A stretch of 44,850 bases of DNA, taken from positions 1-44,850 of the forward strand of contig JAUJNL010000042.1 in assembly GCA_030448185.1 (NCBI GenBank), read 5' to 3'. Shown here one piece after another: positions 8,955 through 18,137 of this stretch. How positions within the stretch are numbered: the stretch's first letter is position 1; every line of letters starts with the position of its first letter. The notes under the pieces are model-generated. The model did not search any database. It was not told where the DNA came from and saw only the letters and a program-made list of their open reading frames with translations. The translations under genes were made by a program, and so were the position numbers. Origin of the DNA: Cytophagales bacterium (GTDB lineage Bacteria > Bacteroidota > Bacteroidia > Cytophagales > 172606-1).

Positions 8955-9752
8955 TCAGGATGGTCGGTTAATCGCTTCGTTTCTGACGGGAACTGCCGTA
9001 CTCTCCTTGTGCTTTAACTCCGGATAATACCGTCTCAATTCGCCGTCTATTACATCAAAAGTACGCTTTTTCAACCATTCAAGGTCTTCAAGGCTCAGGC
9101 CGGCAGTGGGGATCGGCTCATGCACAATAGCCTTGATTTTATGAGGCGTAAATAATAGTTTATTGTTATCGGGCAAGATGAACCAATTGTACGGAAAAGT
9201 AATCGGCACAATGGGTACCTGCGTGGAAATGGCCATTTTGAAAGCTCCATCTTTAAACGGAGTCATCAGCGGGGCCTGCTTGGTCTTGATGCCGCCTTCC
9301 GGAAAAATGACAATGCTGCGGCCTTTTTCCAGCATAGAAATCGCCTTTTGCACTACCTGATAACCGTTGGCGCGGTTCTCGCGGTTCACGGGAATGTGCA
9401 GTCGGGTAAACATGTAGCCAAACAGGGGAACCTTGGCAATAGCCTCTTTGCCAATAAAAGCGTAGAAGTTGCGCAGTACCACCCCCATAGCTGCAATATC
9501 CAGATAGGATGTATGATTGGCGCAGAAAACGTAAGGCTTTTGAGGATCAATCGTGCCCCGGTGTTCAATAACCACTGGCATTCCAGTCAAGGGAAAGAAT
9601 AATTTTCCCCACAGCCGGTTCAGGTAATGAGCTTTGGAATGCCATTCTTCTTTTTGCAGAAATATAAAAAAGAATGGAAAAAGCAGCAGAAACAGTAGCA
9701 GAAACCAGAAATAGCACCAAACTGAATAAATCCTCAGAAAAAAGACCTTCAT
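8955..9752 (-). CDS. plsC: 1-acyl-sn-glycerol-3-phosphate acyltransferase
   Basis: A 265-residue inner-membrane enzyme that acylates lysophosphatidic acid to phosphatidic acid. There is an N-terminal hydrophobic anchor (about residues 10-33). The HX4D catalytic motif is NHTSYLD with H80 and D85, and the glycerol-phosphate/acyl-binding FPEGGI motif is at 150-155; the region between, with KEAIAKVPLFGYMF and VNRENR, also fits the family. The start ATG is at 9750-9752. It is the upstream partner of gatC, with an 8-base gap. The C-terminal 30 residues are charged and unremarkable. Confidence 0.93.
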   Translation of the reverse strand: MKVFFLRIYSVWCYFWFLLLFLLLFPFFFIFLQKEEWHSKAHYLNRLWGKLFFPLTGMPVVIEHRGTIDPQKPYVFCANHTSYLDIAAMGVVLRNFYAFIGKEAIAKVPLFGYMFTRLHIPVNRENRANGYQVVQKAISMLEKGRSIVIFPEGGIKTKQAPLMTPFKDGAFKMAISTQVPIVPITFPYNWFILPDNNKLLFTPHKIKAIVHEPIPTAGLSLEDLEWLKKRTFDVIDGELRRYYPELKHKESTAVPVRNEAINRPS

Positions 9753-9968
9753 CTTACAAAATAGGGCATTTTTAGTGTTATTCGCAATGTCACCATTTGA
9801 GAGAACATGAAAGATACTACAAAATTTTGATGAAAATATTTAAACAAATTTACTCATTAATTGTAACCCTCCTTTTTATCTGACAGTATAAGCCTAAGCA
9901 AACTCTTCAGGAGTGGCTTAAAAGAATGTTGAAACTCAACTTATTTCAACCAAAATCATTGTACTGCT

Positions 9969-10274
9969 ATGAACGATAACCAAAAAACCTTGTTGAGCTT
10001 TATTGTAGGTGCTGCTGCTGGTGTGGCTGCAGGAATGTTGCTGGCGCCTTACTCAGGCCAGGAATCCAGAAGAAAAATTGCGGAAGGGGCTACTAATATA
10101 AAGAGCAAAGCTGGTGACCAGTGGGGGACTACTACTAATAAATTGTCTGGGTATGTAGACCAAGCCGTTAATGCTGTTTCTGGGCTCACAGGTGCTAAAG
10201 GCGGCCAGGGTACTGAAAAAACTACTGCGAACCGTACCACTACCTCTACGCCAACCAGCACCAATCAATTTTAA
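9969..10274 (+). CDS. YtxH domain-containing protein
   Basis: A 101-residue small envelope protein. The N-terminal hydrophobic stretch FIVGAAAGVAAGMLLAPYSG (residues 11-30) with following QESRRKIAEG is the YtxH signature (glycine/alanine-rich helix, then APxSGxxTRxxI-like). The rest is a hydrophilic helix and a Thr/Ser-rich tail. Members are often general stress-induced and their biochemical role is unknown. It is monocistronic, with a strong terminator 26 bases downstream. Confidence 0.85.
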   Translation: MNDNQKTLLSFIVGAAAGVAAGMLLAPYSGQESRRKIAEGATNIKSKAGDQWGTTTNKLSGYVDQAVNAVSGLTGAKGGQGTEKTTANRTTTSTPTSTNQF

Positions 10275-10300
10275 TCATCCTCAATAAGTGACGAAATCAG

Positions 10301-10332
10301 GCAAAACGGCTTTCCTTGGGAAGCCGTTTTGC
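10301..10332. terminator. Bidirectional terminator between the YtxH and MpaB-family genes
   Basis: A perfect 12-bp stem, GCAAAACGGCTT (10301-10312) with AAGCCGTTTTGC (10321-10332), and an 8-nt loop. It sits between two convergent genes, one base from the stop of the minus-strand gene. Confidence 0.85.
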
Positions 10333-10333
10333 T

Positions 10334-11431
10334 TTAAGACCCTAACCGGATTGGAACGGTAAATGGTGGGTTACTGGCTCCGTGGCCGGGCGGCAGCATA
10401 TCGGCCATATACTTTGACCCGCTGCTTTTAAAGGGATTAAATACACTATTAAACGAGTTGGCTGTTTTCATCGGGTTAATCATAGCCTGGCTCCAGTCTC
10501 CCGGTGGTACTTCCAGTAGATCAGCTACCTCATTGCCCAATAGGTAACGTACATAAGAAGGTACAAAACCCACCCCGATAGATGAAGGAAAATTATGCTG
10601 CAGGCATTCGAGTAAGGCTTTGGTTAAACCGATTCCCGCATCTGACTTCCTGAAATGACGTTGCTTGATCCGCCGGTCCAGCCAGTAGGCTTCTTTGGTC
10701 GTACCGGGCAACAGCTCTGTAGTAACGCCCAGCATGGCTCCAATTACTTTCCAAAGATGCATATACGCATTGGCTTCCGATGGGGTGTAATAGAAGCCCA
10801 GTTTGGTTAAACCCTCCAGTACAATGTACGAAAAGGAAGCCTGCGTGCCGGCCATATCTTCCTGATTAATGGGTTGGCCCCAGTCTAGATTCCATTGTCC
10901 GCTTTTGAGCAGATGCAACCGCACGGCTGCATGTATGAGCCGTACTTTCTGAATACTGCGAATTCCCTTGCCAGCCGGGGCAAAAGCATCTTTATGCAAC
11001 ACATCCAGTACAAACTGTCCGGTTTCCTGAAGGCGGCGGAATGTGTCCTGATAGATCCGCTGAGAAATCCATAATACTTGTGCACCGTCTGCCGCTGCGT
11101 AACAATAAGGCAGTGAATAACTACCCAGTAAAGAGAGTACCGACCCAAAATACTTCGCAAAAAAAACGGCGCCCTGCTTCATTTGCAAGCTGTTGGCAAA
11201 GGCTGGAAGAGCAGCGGTTTGTTCGAAGTACTCCTTTACCGGGCCGGGCATTTGGGCGGGTAAAGGACTGCCATTTACCGAGATCTTCCCCAGCCACTCA
11301 TTCAATTGATGGAAACTGTACTCCTTAAATACTTCTTTGATTACAGCATCCGCAATGGGGTCAGTCTGCTGCCGGGCAGCGTCCAACTGGGCTACCGGAT
11401 ATAATTGATTCGTCGTATTCATTAGCTCCAT
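10334..11431 (-). CDS. MpaB/Lcp-family (DUF2236) oxygenase-like protein
   Basis: A 365-residue protein of the family that contains rubber oxygenase Lcp and fungal MpaB, haem b proteins that cleave carbon-carbon double bonds. The family core is visible: KVRLIHAAVRLHL, with a candidate haem-ligating His at 167; INQEDMAGTQASFSYIVLEGL (188-208); and MHLWKVIGAMLGV. I see no signal peptide. Bacteroidota members have no established substrate, so the activity should not be assumed to be rubber cleavage. ATG at 11429-11431; a second in-frame ATG lies three codons later. Confidence 0.82.
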   Translation of the reverse strand: MELMNTTNQLYPVAQLDAARQQTDPIADAVIKEVFKEYSFHQLNEWLGKISVNGSPLPAQMPGPVKEYFEQTAALPAFANSLQMKQGAVFFAKYFGSVLSLLGSYSLPYCYAAADGAQVLWISQRIYQDTFRRLQETGQFVLDVLHKDAFAPAGKGIRSIQKVRLIHAAVRLHLLKSGQWNLDWGQPINQEDMAGTQASFSYIVLEGLTKLGFYYTPSEANAYMHLWKVIGAMLGVTTELLPGTTKEAYWLDRRIKQRHFRKSDAGIGLTKALLECLQHNFPSSIGVGFVPSYVRYLLGNEVADLLEVPPGDWSQAMINPMKTANSFNSVFNPFKSSGSKYMADMLPPGHGASNPPFTVPIRLGS

Positions 11432-11649
11432 TTAGGATTATATAGGAACCCGGAAAGGTTTTATTCCAGCATATGCTCCAACTTCTATCTATTAAGCAAA
11501 CGAAAGGGCAAATTGTTCCGGGACAGAAAACTTCCTGACCGCTTCGAAAAATACGCCAATGAAAACCCTTTTCAGCTAAACAAAAGGATGGTAATGAGAG
11601 TTTAACCGGATAGAGTCATTAAAAATTAGATCAATTAAATTATCAGCAT

Positions 11650-12105
11650 ATGAATAGTCCAACCATAGCCCTTGGCGCAAGATTAACGGCGGTCCGATTA
11701 AAAAATCAAGCAGAAGAAGAAATCGGAAAAGTCATTGAATGGCTGATGGATGTTGAACAAGGAAGAGTAATTTATGTAGTAGCTGAGTTCAACGATACCG
11801 ATGAATATTACGCAATCCCCTGGGGCATAATGAAGGCAGACCTGGCAACGGGTGGGTATTATGTGGATGAAGAACAAATAAAGCGCTATGATCTGCGAAT
11901 TGACCGGGATTTGCTGAATGACTTAGTGAGTGATAAAGATTTTCTGAACCGGGTTTTTGAAACCTACCATATGCCTAAGTATTGGGAAGAAAATGAGTCT
12001 GTTCCGATGCAGCAATCTAATGAGGTCGGGCAAAGCCCAGCAGGCCAAGAAGCAGGGGAGGCGGCTAATGCGGAAACGGGTGAAGGAAAAGGATATGGAG
12101 GGTAA
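11650..12105 (+). CDS. PRC-barrel domain protein
   Basis: A 151-residue soluble protein. Residues about 10-75 form a PRC-barrel-like module: LTAVRLKNQAEEEIGKVIEW, then DVEQGRVIYVVAEFNDTDEYYAIPWGIMK, the usual alternation of strands with the GRV/AIPW signature. The second half holds an RIDRDLLNDLV helix and an acidic, low-complexity tail rich in Q, E, A and G. PRC-barrel proteins occur in RimM, photosynthetic reaction centre H subunits and stress-linked orphan proteins like this one. It is monocistronic; the stop lies 8 bases before a 35-bp palindrome. Confidence 0.75.
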   Translation: MNSPTIALGARLTAVRLKNQAEEEIGKVIEWLMDVEQGRVIYVVAEFNDTDEYYAIPWGIMKADLATGGYYVDEEQIKRYDLRIDRDLLNDLVSDKDFLNRVFETYHMPKYWEENESVPMQQSNEVGQSPAGQEAGEAANAETGEGKGYGG

Positions 12106-12113
12106 TTTACTTG

Positions 12114-12195
12114 TTCTAATAAATACAGTCAGCATCCCTTCTCATTTGTAACCAAAATTGCAAATGAGAAGGGATGCTGACTGTATTTATTAGAA
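12114..12195. repeat. Perfect 35-bp inverted repeat with 12-nt loop
   Basis: Bases 12114-12148 are the exact reverse complement of 12161-12195, separated by 12 nt. The arm begins TTCTAATAAATACAGTCAGC. This is far longer than an intrinsic terminator needs, there is no T-tract on either side, and the arms carry no mismatch. It lies between two convergent genes at the boundary of an AT-rich region. It may terminate transcription in both directions, but its length and perfection suggest a recent inverted duplication, a tiny palindromic element, or a read-level fold-back artefact. Confidence 0.9.
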
Positions 12196-12239
12196 TGGTG
12201 ACTTGTTTGTATATTCTATTATTCCTTCTGTAGATAAAG

Positions 12240-14068
12240 TTATTGTAGAGCAGGATGTATATCTATTGCTTTAATAAAAGCATTACGGTCTTTCCCATCG
12301 ATCATAGTATCATTATCGAATGTTAACTGAAACTGAACATCTTGATCCGTTTCTACTGAGAAACTATGCTGTTGCCTATTAGATTGCTCATTTAGGAAAA
12401 GATCACCCACTGTACGACCATTAACCGCTACTACAATGTGCGCAAATTCATCCATAACCTTTGAAGAATACCCATGAATAATAAAGGTGTAATTCCCTTT
12501 TTTTAGATTGATAGGCTTTGAAATTATAGTAGAATTTCCCCACATTGGTATGTATCCGTCTATAGACGGAAGACTGCTCTCAAAATCAGTAATTAGTTCT
12601 CCTGTTTTAGTATACAATTTTGCCCAGCAGTCATACCCTTTATATTCAGCAACCGTAATAAATTTTTTTTCCAGTAACTGTATCTCCTCCTGGTTGTAGG
12701 GAGCTCCGTTATGACCAGTAACAATCCAAAAGCCTCCACGGGTAACTTTATTCACGGTATCTCTTGTTGGACTATTTTGGGTAACGTCAATGACTGTATT
12801 CTTAACGTTGTTCTTCTTTAAGTAATATCTTAGTTGCCAAGGCCGGTCGCTTAAAATAGGATAGTTATTCTTGTTATTAAGGGCTACATACTCGGTCATT
12901 TCACGCCACTGCGTTTTGTTAATAGTAGTATAATATTTTTTGCCAAGCAGAAGATCCGCGTAAAATACAATAGTTATTAAAGCTATGATGATATATTTTG
13001 TTGCTGAGTTATTAATGCGCTCCCAGCCGAGGGATACAGCAAGTAGAATGGCGGGCAGAGTAACAATAGTGTAACGCGGGAAGAGCATAGGGGTGCTGAC
13101 CAAAGATCGCAGATAAGGAATAAAGTAGGATACCAGCAGCCATGTAGAGAGTAAGATAAAACTGAATGTATTTTTGTTATTTATCGATTCTCTGCTATTC
13201 AGTTTTTCTCCTGATAAAGCATTTATAGTAAAAATAATGATAAGTAACACAAATGTATAGATGATGAAATGATTTGACCAGAAGTACTCTTGAAAGTACT
13301 TGATGAAAAAGTCGTTCCCTGGCTTTTCTATCCAAAAAACTGTAAAATTACTATTCATTTTGACGAGCACCCCTAACCAGGGTAGATAAGCAATTAGGAT
13401 TAGGAATCCGGAGAGTAGGAAAAGTAAAAACTCCTTCTGCTTAAACCCCCATGATTTGGTTAGTGTTAGAAACAAAGCAATAATTGTTACTTGTGCTCCA
13501 ATGATTGCCAGCCCATAATAATGCGTGTAAAGTAAGAGCACGGTCCAAAAACTGTATAAAATATTGTTTTTGAAGGACGGATTTCTAATTGCTCTTAACA
13601 GGGCATAGAAAGAAAGGCAGGAAAATAAAAAGGCAAATATATAGTTACGAGCTTCTTGTGAGTAGTATAAGTTATAATAATTAGTGGCAGTAACAAAGCT
13701 TGCCATTAACCCTGCGTTGCGGTTGTAAAGCTCTTTACCTAATAGGTACATAGCTAGGATACTAGCTGTACCAGCAATTGCTGAAAGAAGACGGACGGTA
13801 AATTCGCTAACCCCTATTAAGTGAAACCAGAAGCGAGTAATGAAATAATACAACGGTGGGTGTGGATCATTCCTCTTTTAAGGTAGAGAAGCATTTCGCT
13901 CACTGGAGTATCTGGATCACATTCAATCATTGTATGCAGTTCATCCAACCAAAAACTTTGAAATCCTAGTCCGTGAACTCGAGTAATAAATCCTAAAAGG
14001 AGAATGAAGCTAAGAAGTATTAAGTGCCAATACCTTTTCAACTGCATAGCAGAGAAAATAGGAATCAC
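12240..14068 (-). pseudogene. GT39/ArnT-like membrane glycosyltransferase, frameshifted
   Basis: Two minus-strand frames make one protein. The N-terminal part (14068 to about 13870) has a membrane helix and the FWLDELHT loop with the acidic pair typical of GT39/ArnT/PMT enzymes. The rest (from about 13870 to 12240) carries DPHPPLYYFITRFWF, about ten further membrane helices and a roughly 200-residue extracytoplasmic domain. The frame changes near 13869-13873; one added base reads LKRGNDPHPPLYYF and restores about 609 residues. The family moves sugars from polyprenyl-phosphate donors to lipid or protein acceptors at the outer face of the inner membrane. Base composition is unusually AT-rich (one sampled 60-base line, 13201-13260, is 14/60 GC), suggesting acquisition by transfer. 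Confidence 0.82.
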
Positions 14069-14252
14069 CGTTTTAGGGGACGATTTTAACTGATGTTCGT
14101 TAATTGAGTTTAAGGAAATTACTGTTTTTAGCTGGTTTATATAATGAATATGAGGTACTGCCGATTCTTAATTGCTGATGAGTGTATTTGGGATCAGCAG
14201 GCGCATCGTTATTTGATAGAAATTATAAGCGAATAGCTGCTTTCTGTTCTTT

Positions 14253-17231
14253 CTATAAATGCACACTTTCCTTCATAGCATCGTATATAGCCTGATGTAC
14301 GCCGGTCCGGATATTCAGGGAGGATAGTTTAGAATTGTTACGGGTTGGGTACACGCGGTTGGAAAGGAAGACGTACAAAATTTTAGATTTAGGATCCATC
14401 CAGACGAACGTACCCGTAAAGCCGGAGTGCCCAAAGCTTTCCGGACTTGCATCCCGCGCCGAGCTTAATGAGGAAGGAGAGGTGGGCTTGAGCACCGGTT
14501 TGTCGAACCCAATGCCCCGCCGGTTGCCCAGGTCGCAAAACTGACAGCGGGCAAATTCTTTTAGGGTCGCTTCAGTAATGTAACGCTGTCCGCCGTAATC
14601 ACCGCCGTTGAGGTACAGCTGCATCAGCTTGGCCAGGTCATTGGCGTTGCCAAAAAGCCCGGCGTGTCCGGAAAGCCCCTTCAGCATAGCTGCTCCTTCG
14701 TCGTGTACGGTTCCCTGAATCAATACTTTCCGGAACAGCGAATCATACTCGGTAGGGACAATCTGGTCTTTGGGAAAATACCGGTAAGGATTATACGTAA
14801 GAGTAGTGGCGCCTAGCGGCTGATAGAAAGTTTCCCGCAGGTACGTATGAAAAGGCTTGCCCGTTTGTTTTTCGACGATAACCGGGTAGAGGTAAAAGGA
14901 CAAGTCGCTGTAGACGTACTTCTTTTCGGCTTCTAGGGGCGATTTGGCAATCTGCTTGTATATTTTGTGACAGTACTTACGGTGCAAGTACATGCCGTCT
15001 GCCACTTTTACCGGGTAGCGGGCCGAAGAATCAGCCTTGAAGGTATGCCATTTCCAATTGCCATTCTTTTTTTGGGCGTTTTTCCAGAAGGGAATCCAGG
15101 CTTTAAGCCGCCCCTGATGCGTAAGAATGTCCCGTAAGGGAATATCGGCCTTATTGGAACGGCGGTACTCGGGCAGATAATTAGCCAGGGTCTTGTCCAC
15201 GTTAAATTTTCCTTCATCGGTCAGCCGCATGAGCGCTGCCAGCGAAGTACTGATTTTAGTCACGGACGCCAGGTCGTATATATCTTCATTCTGGACCGGA
15301 GTCTTCTGGTCATAGGTGTGATAGCCATATGATTTCTGGAAGATGACCTTGCCCTCCTTGGCTACCAGCACCTGACAGCCCGGGGTAGCTTTCGAGCTAA
15401 GTGCCAGATTCACCAATGAATCAATTTTTTGCGTAAGCAGGGCCGACTCAATACCTACCTCTTCCGGAATGGTATATTTGAGCCGGTTGATCGAACCCAG
15501 GTTCAGTCCTTCATTTACCCGGAAAGTCTCCACGGTAACCGGCAGTTTGCCATTGGCTTTTATTGCCCCAAAAATCAATTGCGGACTTAGTTCCTGCGTA
15601 TCCTGATTGTCCTGATAAGCCAGAATAATGCCTTTGGCTCTTTCCAATCCCTTGAATTTAGCCAGCGTATAGGGGTTCCCAAACAGCACGACTACTACCG
15701 GATTATTTGAGTCAACCAGTTCCCGCACTGCGCTTACCATACTTTCGGTAATGCCATAATTGCGACCCGGCCGGATGCTGGGTACGTGAATACCAATAAC
15801 CAGTAAATTCGCTTTGCTTGCTTTTTCCTTCACCCGTTTAATTTCGTCAGCCTTGGCTTGCAGCGGCAAAAAAGAAGTTTCTACCTGGGTATAATGCTGA
15901 AGCATTTTACCGAATCCCGTCGGGGAAGAGGCTCCTACCGAAACGGCTGCTATTTTAAGGGTGTCCAGCCGCTGAACGGGCAGGAAGCTGTTTTCATTCT
16001 TCAATACAGTCAGGGCTGCCTCCGATAAGCGGCGGTTGAGTAGCAGGGCTTGCGGCGTATGCAGATCTTTGGCCAGATTGGCCAGGTCCACTGGCTTATA
16101 TTGATCCAGCCCTACCCAGGCTTTGGCAGCCAGAATTTTCTTGCACCGGGAATCAATTTCCGCCTGGGAAATCTTACCGGCTTTAATGGCTTTTTTAATC
16201 TCTTCAATGGCCTTGGATACATTGGCCGTAAACTCCAGAATGTCGTTGCCGGCCAGCACTGCTTTTACATCCGCCAGGCCAGGGGCAAAGTACTTGGTGA
16301 CGCCTTGCATATTCATCGCGTCCGTGAATACCAGCCCCTGAAAGCCCAGTTGATTCTTCAAAAGGTCCGTAACAATGGGCCTCGAAAGGGTAGAAGGCTG
16401 GTTCTTGGTGCTGTCCAGGGTAGGAATATTCAAGTGTGCTACCATAACGCCGCCAATTCCAGCCTCAATGATCCGCTGGAAAGGATATAGTTCCAGTGAA
16501 TCGAGGCGCTGCCGGTTGTGATTGATCAGCGGCAAAGCATAGTGAGAGTCTGCATCAGTGTCGCCGTGGCCGGGAAAATGCTTGGCCGTGGCAATAATAC
16601 CGGCATCCTGCATCCCACGCATATAGGCAATGCCTTTGCGGGCTACGTTTTCTTTGTTTTCCCCAAATGACCGGTAATTGATCACCGGGTTATTGGCATT
16701 GTTATTCACGTCTACGACCGGGGCAAAATTCACGTGGATGCCTACCCGTTTGCACTGACGGCCTATTTCTACCCCCATCTGGTAAATAAGACTATCGTTC
16801 TGAATCGCACCCAATGTCATCTGGTAAGGGAACCGCATGGTACTGTCGAGCCGCATGCCCAGGCCCCACTCCCCATCAATGGCAATGAGCAGCGGCACTT
16901 TGGATTGTGACTGATACCGATTGGTCAAAACTGCTTGTCGCCCCGGCCCGCCCTGAAAAAAAATAAGTCCTCCGATTTTGAGACGCTTAATAATGGCACT
17001 AATTGTGTCCTCATGAGCCCGGTTCCGGTTAGAGTAGGCCGCTACCATCATCATCTGGGCAATCCGTTCGTCGGGGGTAAGAGTCTTAAATACGGAGTCT
17101 ACCCACTGCTGGCGGGTATTGGGAAAAGGCGGCGTTGGAGAGGCTGCGGGAATAGCTACAGTCGAGGTGTTCTGACTTTCGGCGGAACAGGCAATGATCA
17201 AGAAGGACACCAAGCACAAAAGACGCTTCAA
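14253..17231 (-). CDS. Glycoside hydrolase family 3 / serine hydrolase (beta-lactamase fold) fusion lipoprotein
   Basis: A 992-residue two-enzyme protein. The N-terminus MKRLLCLVSFLIIAC has a lipobox with Cys at 15. Residues about 45-380 are a NagZ-like GH3 domain: KHFPGHGDTDADSH (217-230) holds the Asp/His general acid-base pair and FTDAMNMQG the nucleophile Asp304. Residues about 400-580 resemble the GH3 C-terminal domain. Residues about 590-992 are a class C beta-lactamase/PBP fold: SVTK (656-659), a YSD second motif and HSGFTG third motif. It probably trims peptidoglycan fragments in the periplasm (N-acetylglucosaminidase plus a peptidase- or esterase-type serine hydrolase). This fusion is well known in Bacteroidota. 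ATG at 17229-17231. Confidence 0.92.
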   Translation of the reverse strand: MKRLLCLVSFLIIACSAESQNTSTVAIPAASPTPPFPNTRQQWVDSVFKTLTPDERIAQMMMVAAYSNRNRAHEDTISAIIKRLKIGGLIFFQGGPGRQAVLTNRYQSQSKVPLLIAIDGEWGLGMRLDSTMRFPYQMTLGAIQNDSLIYQMGVEIGRQCKRVGIHVNFAPVVDVNNNANNPVINYRSFGENKENVARKGIAYMRGMQDAGIIATAKHFPGHGDTDADSHYALPLINHNRQRLDSLELYPFQRIIEAGIGGVMVAHLNIPTLDSTKNQPSTLSRPIVTDLLKNQLGFQGLVFTDAMNMQGVTKYFAPGLADVKAVLAGNDILEFTANVSKAIEEIKKAIKAGKISQAEIDSRCKKILAAKAWVGLDQYKPVDLANLAKDLHTPQALLLNRRLSEAALTVLKNENSFLPVQRLDTLKIAAVSVGASSPTGFGKMLQHYTQVETSFLPLQAKADEIKRVKEKASKANLLVIGIHVPSIRPGRNYGITESMVSAVRELVDSNNPVVVVLFGNPYTLAKFKGLERAKGIILAYQDNQDTQELSPQLIFGAIKANGKLPVTVETFRVNEGLNLGSINRLKYTIPEEVGIESALLTQKIDSLVNLALSSKATPGCQVLVAKEGKVIFQKSYGYHTYDQKTPVQNEDIYDLASVTKISTSLAALMRLTDEGKFNVDKTLANYLPEYRRSNKADIPLRDILTHQGRLKAWIPFWKNAQKKNGNWKWHTFKADSSARYPVKVADGMYLHRKYCHKIYKQIAKSPLEAEKKYVYSDLSFYLYPVIVEKQTGKPFHTYLRETFYQPLGATTLTYNPYRYFPKDQIVPTEYDSLFRKVLIQGTVHDEGAAMLKGLSGHAGLFGNANDLAKLMQLYLNGGDYGGQRYITEATLKEFARCQFCDLGNRRGIGFDKPVLKPTSPSSLSSARDASPESFGHSGFTGTFVWMDPKSKILYVFLSNRVYPTRNNSKLSSLNIRTGVHQAIYDAMKESVHL

Positions 17232-17357
17232 AGTAACAGAGATTGAGGGTTAATAAGGATAAAGTTGGGCAAAATGGCCGGGGAATACAAAGGTTAGCTA
17301 TTCTATCGTTTATATATATAAAGGATACCTTATTTAACTTATTTGTAGATTTATATC

Positions 17358-18137
17358 GTGGACAAAATTGGTTATATAGAGATTCATATAGAAGGCTTTA
17401 AAGGAAACTTTCCTATAAGTCCCGCTACCTATGATATTCGGGAAATTATAAACACTTTAGAGCATGCAGAGCACCTGCTGTTTCCTAATGAACAGAATGA
17501 CAGACCTCCTATTAGCTACCAACTGGAAGAAGGTTCAGTTCGACATATTTTTAAAACTAGTATGCAGGCTATTATTGGCTTTAATGCACTATTAGCCCAG
17601 ATCGAATATGAGCAAAGTATTGATTTTTTAGAGATAAATACAGCTAAGGCAATTGAGGCATTTCAAAATGCAGCGCTAAAGAAAAGCTACACTTTTACAA
17701 TTCTTACTTCTTTGTCCGATACAAGAAAGCTGATAATTGATAAAAACTCACATTTTTTAAGAACAGAATCCATTTGGGCGGATGCTGAATTTTATCTTTA
17801 TGGTAAAATTACTAATGCTGGAGGGAAGGATAAGGCCAATATACATTTAGTTACTGAAGAGATGGGTACGTTGAGAATTCAAACACCAAAGGAGTTTTTA
17901 GAACGTATCGAGGATAATCTACTTTACAGAACATTTGGTATAAGAGCAGTTGGTAAACAAAATATTGAAACTGGAGAATTGGATAAGAGTAGTCTCAGAT
18001 TTGTAGAACTTATTAATTATAAGTTAAAGTACGACGAAATCTATTTGAAAGGATTAAGAAAAAAAGCAAAAAGCTGGCTAAGTAATGTTGATCCAGACGA
18101 ATGGCTAAGAGAAATAAGAGGAGGGTACGATGTCTGA
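17358..18137 (+). CDS. Unrecognised 259-aa protein, partner of the PIN protein (putative antitoxin)
   Basis: The first codon is GTG (17358). I do not recognise a named family. The protein is soluble and alpha/beta: a strand-rich start (IGYIEIHIEGFKGNFPIS), then LEEGSVRHIFKTS, a helical middle, and from about residue 135 a strand-rich segment (FYLYGKITNAGG, NIHLVTEEMGTLRI) that could be a small beta-barrel. The C-terminus is DPDEWLREIRGGYDV, a charged tail of the kind VapB-type antitoxins use to occupy a PIN active site. Its last 8 bases overlap the PIN gene. It is AT-rich (17401-17460 is 21/60 GC, against 29/60 at 16441-16500 in the GH3 gene). Function is inferred only from context. Confidence 0.6.
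   Translation: MDKIGYIEIHIEGFKGNFPISPATYDIREIINTLEHAEHLLFPNEQNDRPPISYQLEEGSVRHIFKTSMQAIIGFNALLAQIEYEQSIDFLEINTAKAIEAFQNAALKKSYTFTILTSLSDTRKLIIDKNSHFLRTESIWADAEFYLYGKITNAGGKDKANIHLVTEEMGTLRIQTPKEFLERIEDNLLYRTFGIRAVGKQNIETGELDKSSLRFVELINYKLKYDEIYLKGLRKKAKSWLSNVDPDEWLREIRGGYDV

Noticed and set aside
12114..12195. Ordinary rho-independent terminator
   Set aside because: The stem is 35 bp and no T-tract follows on either strand, unlike the other terminators here.
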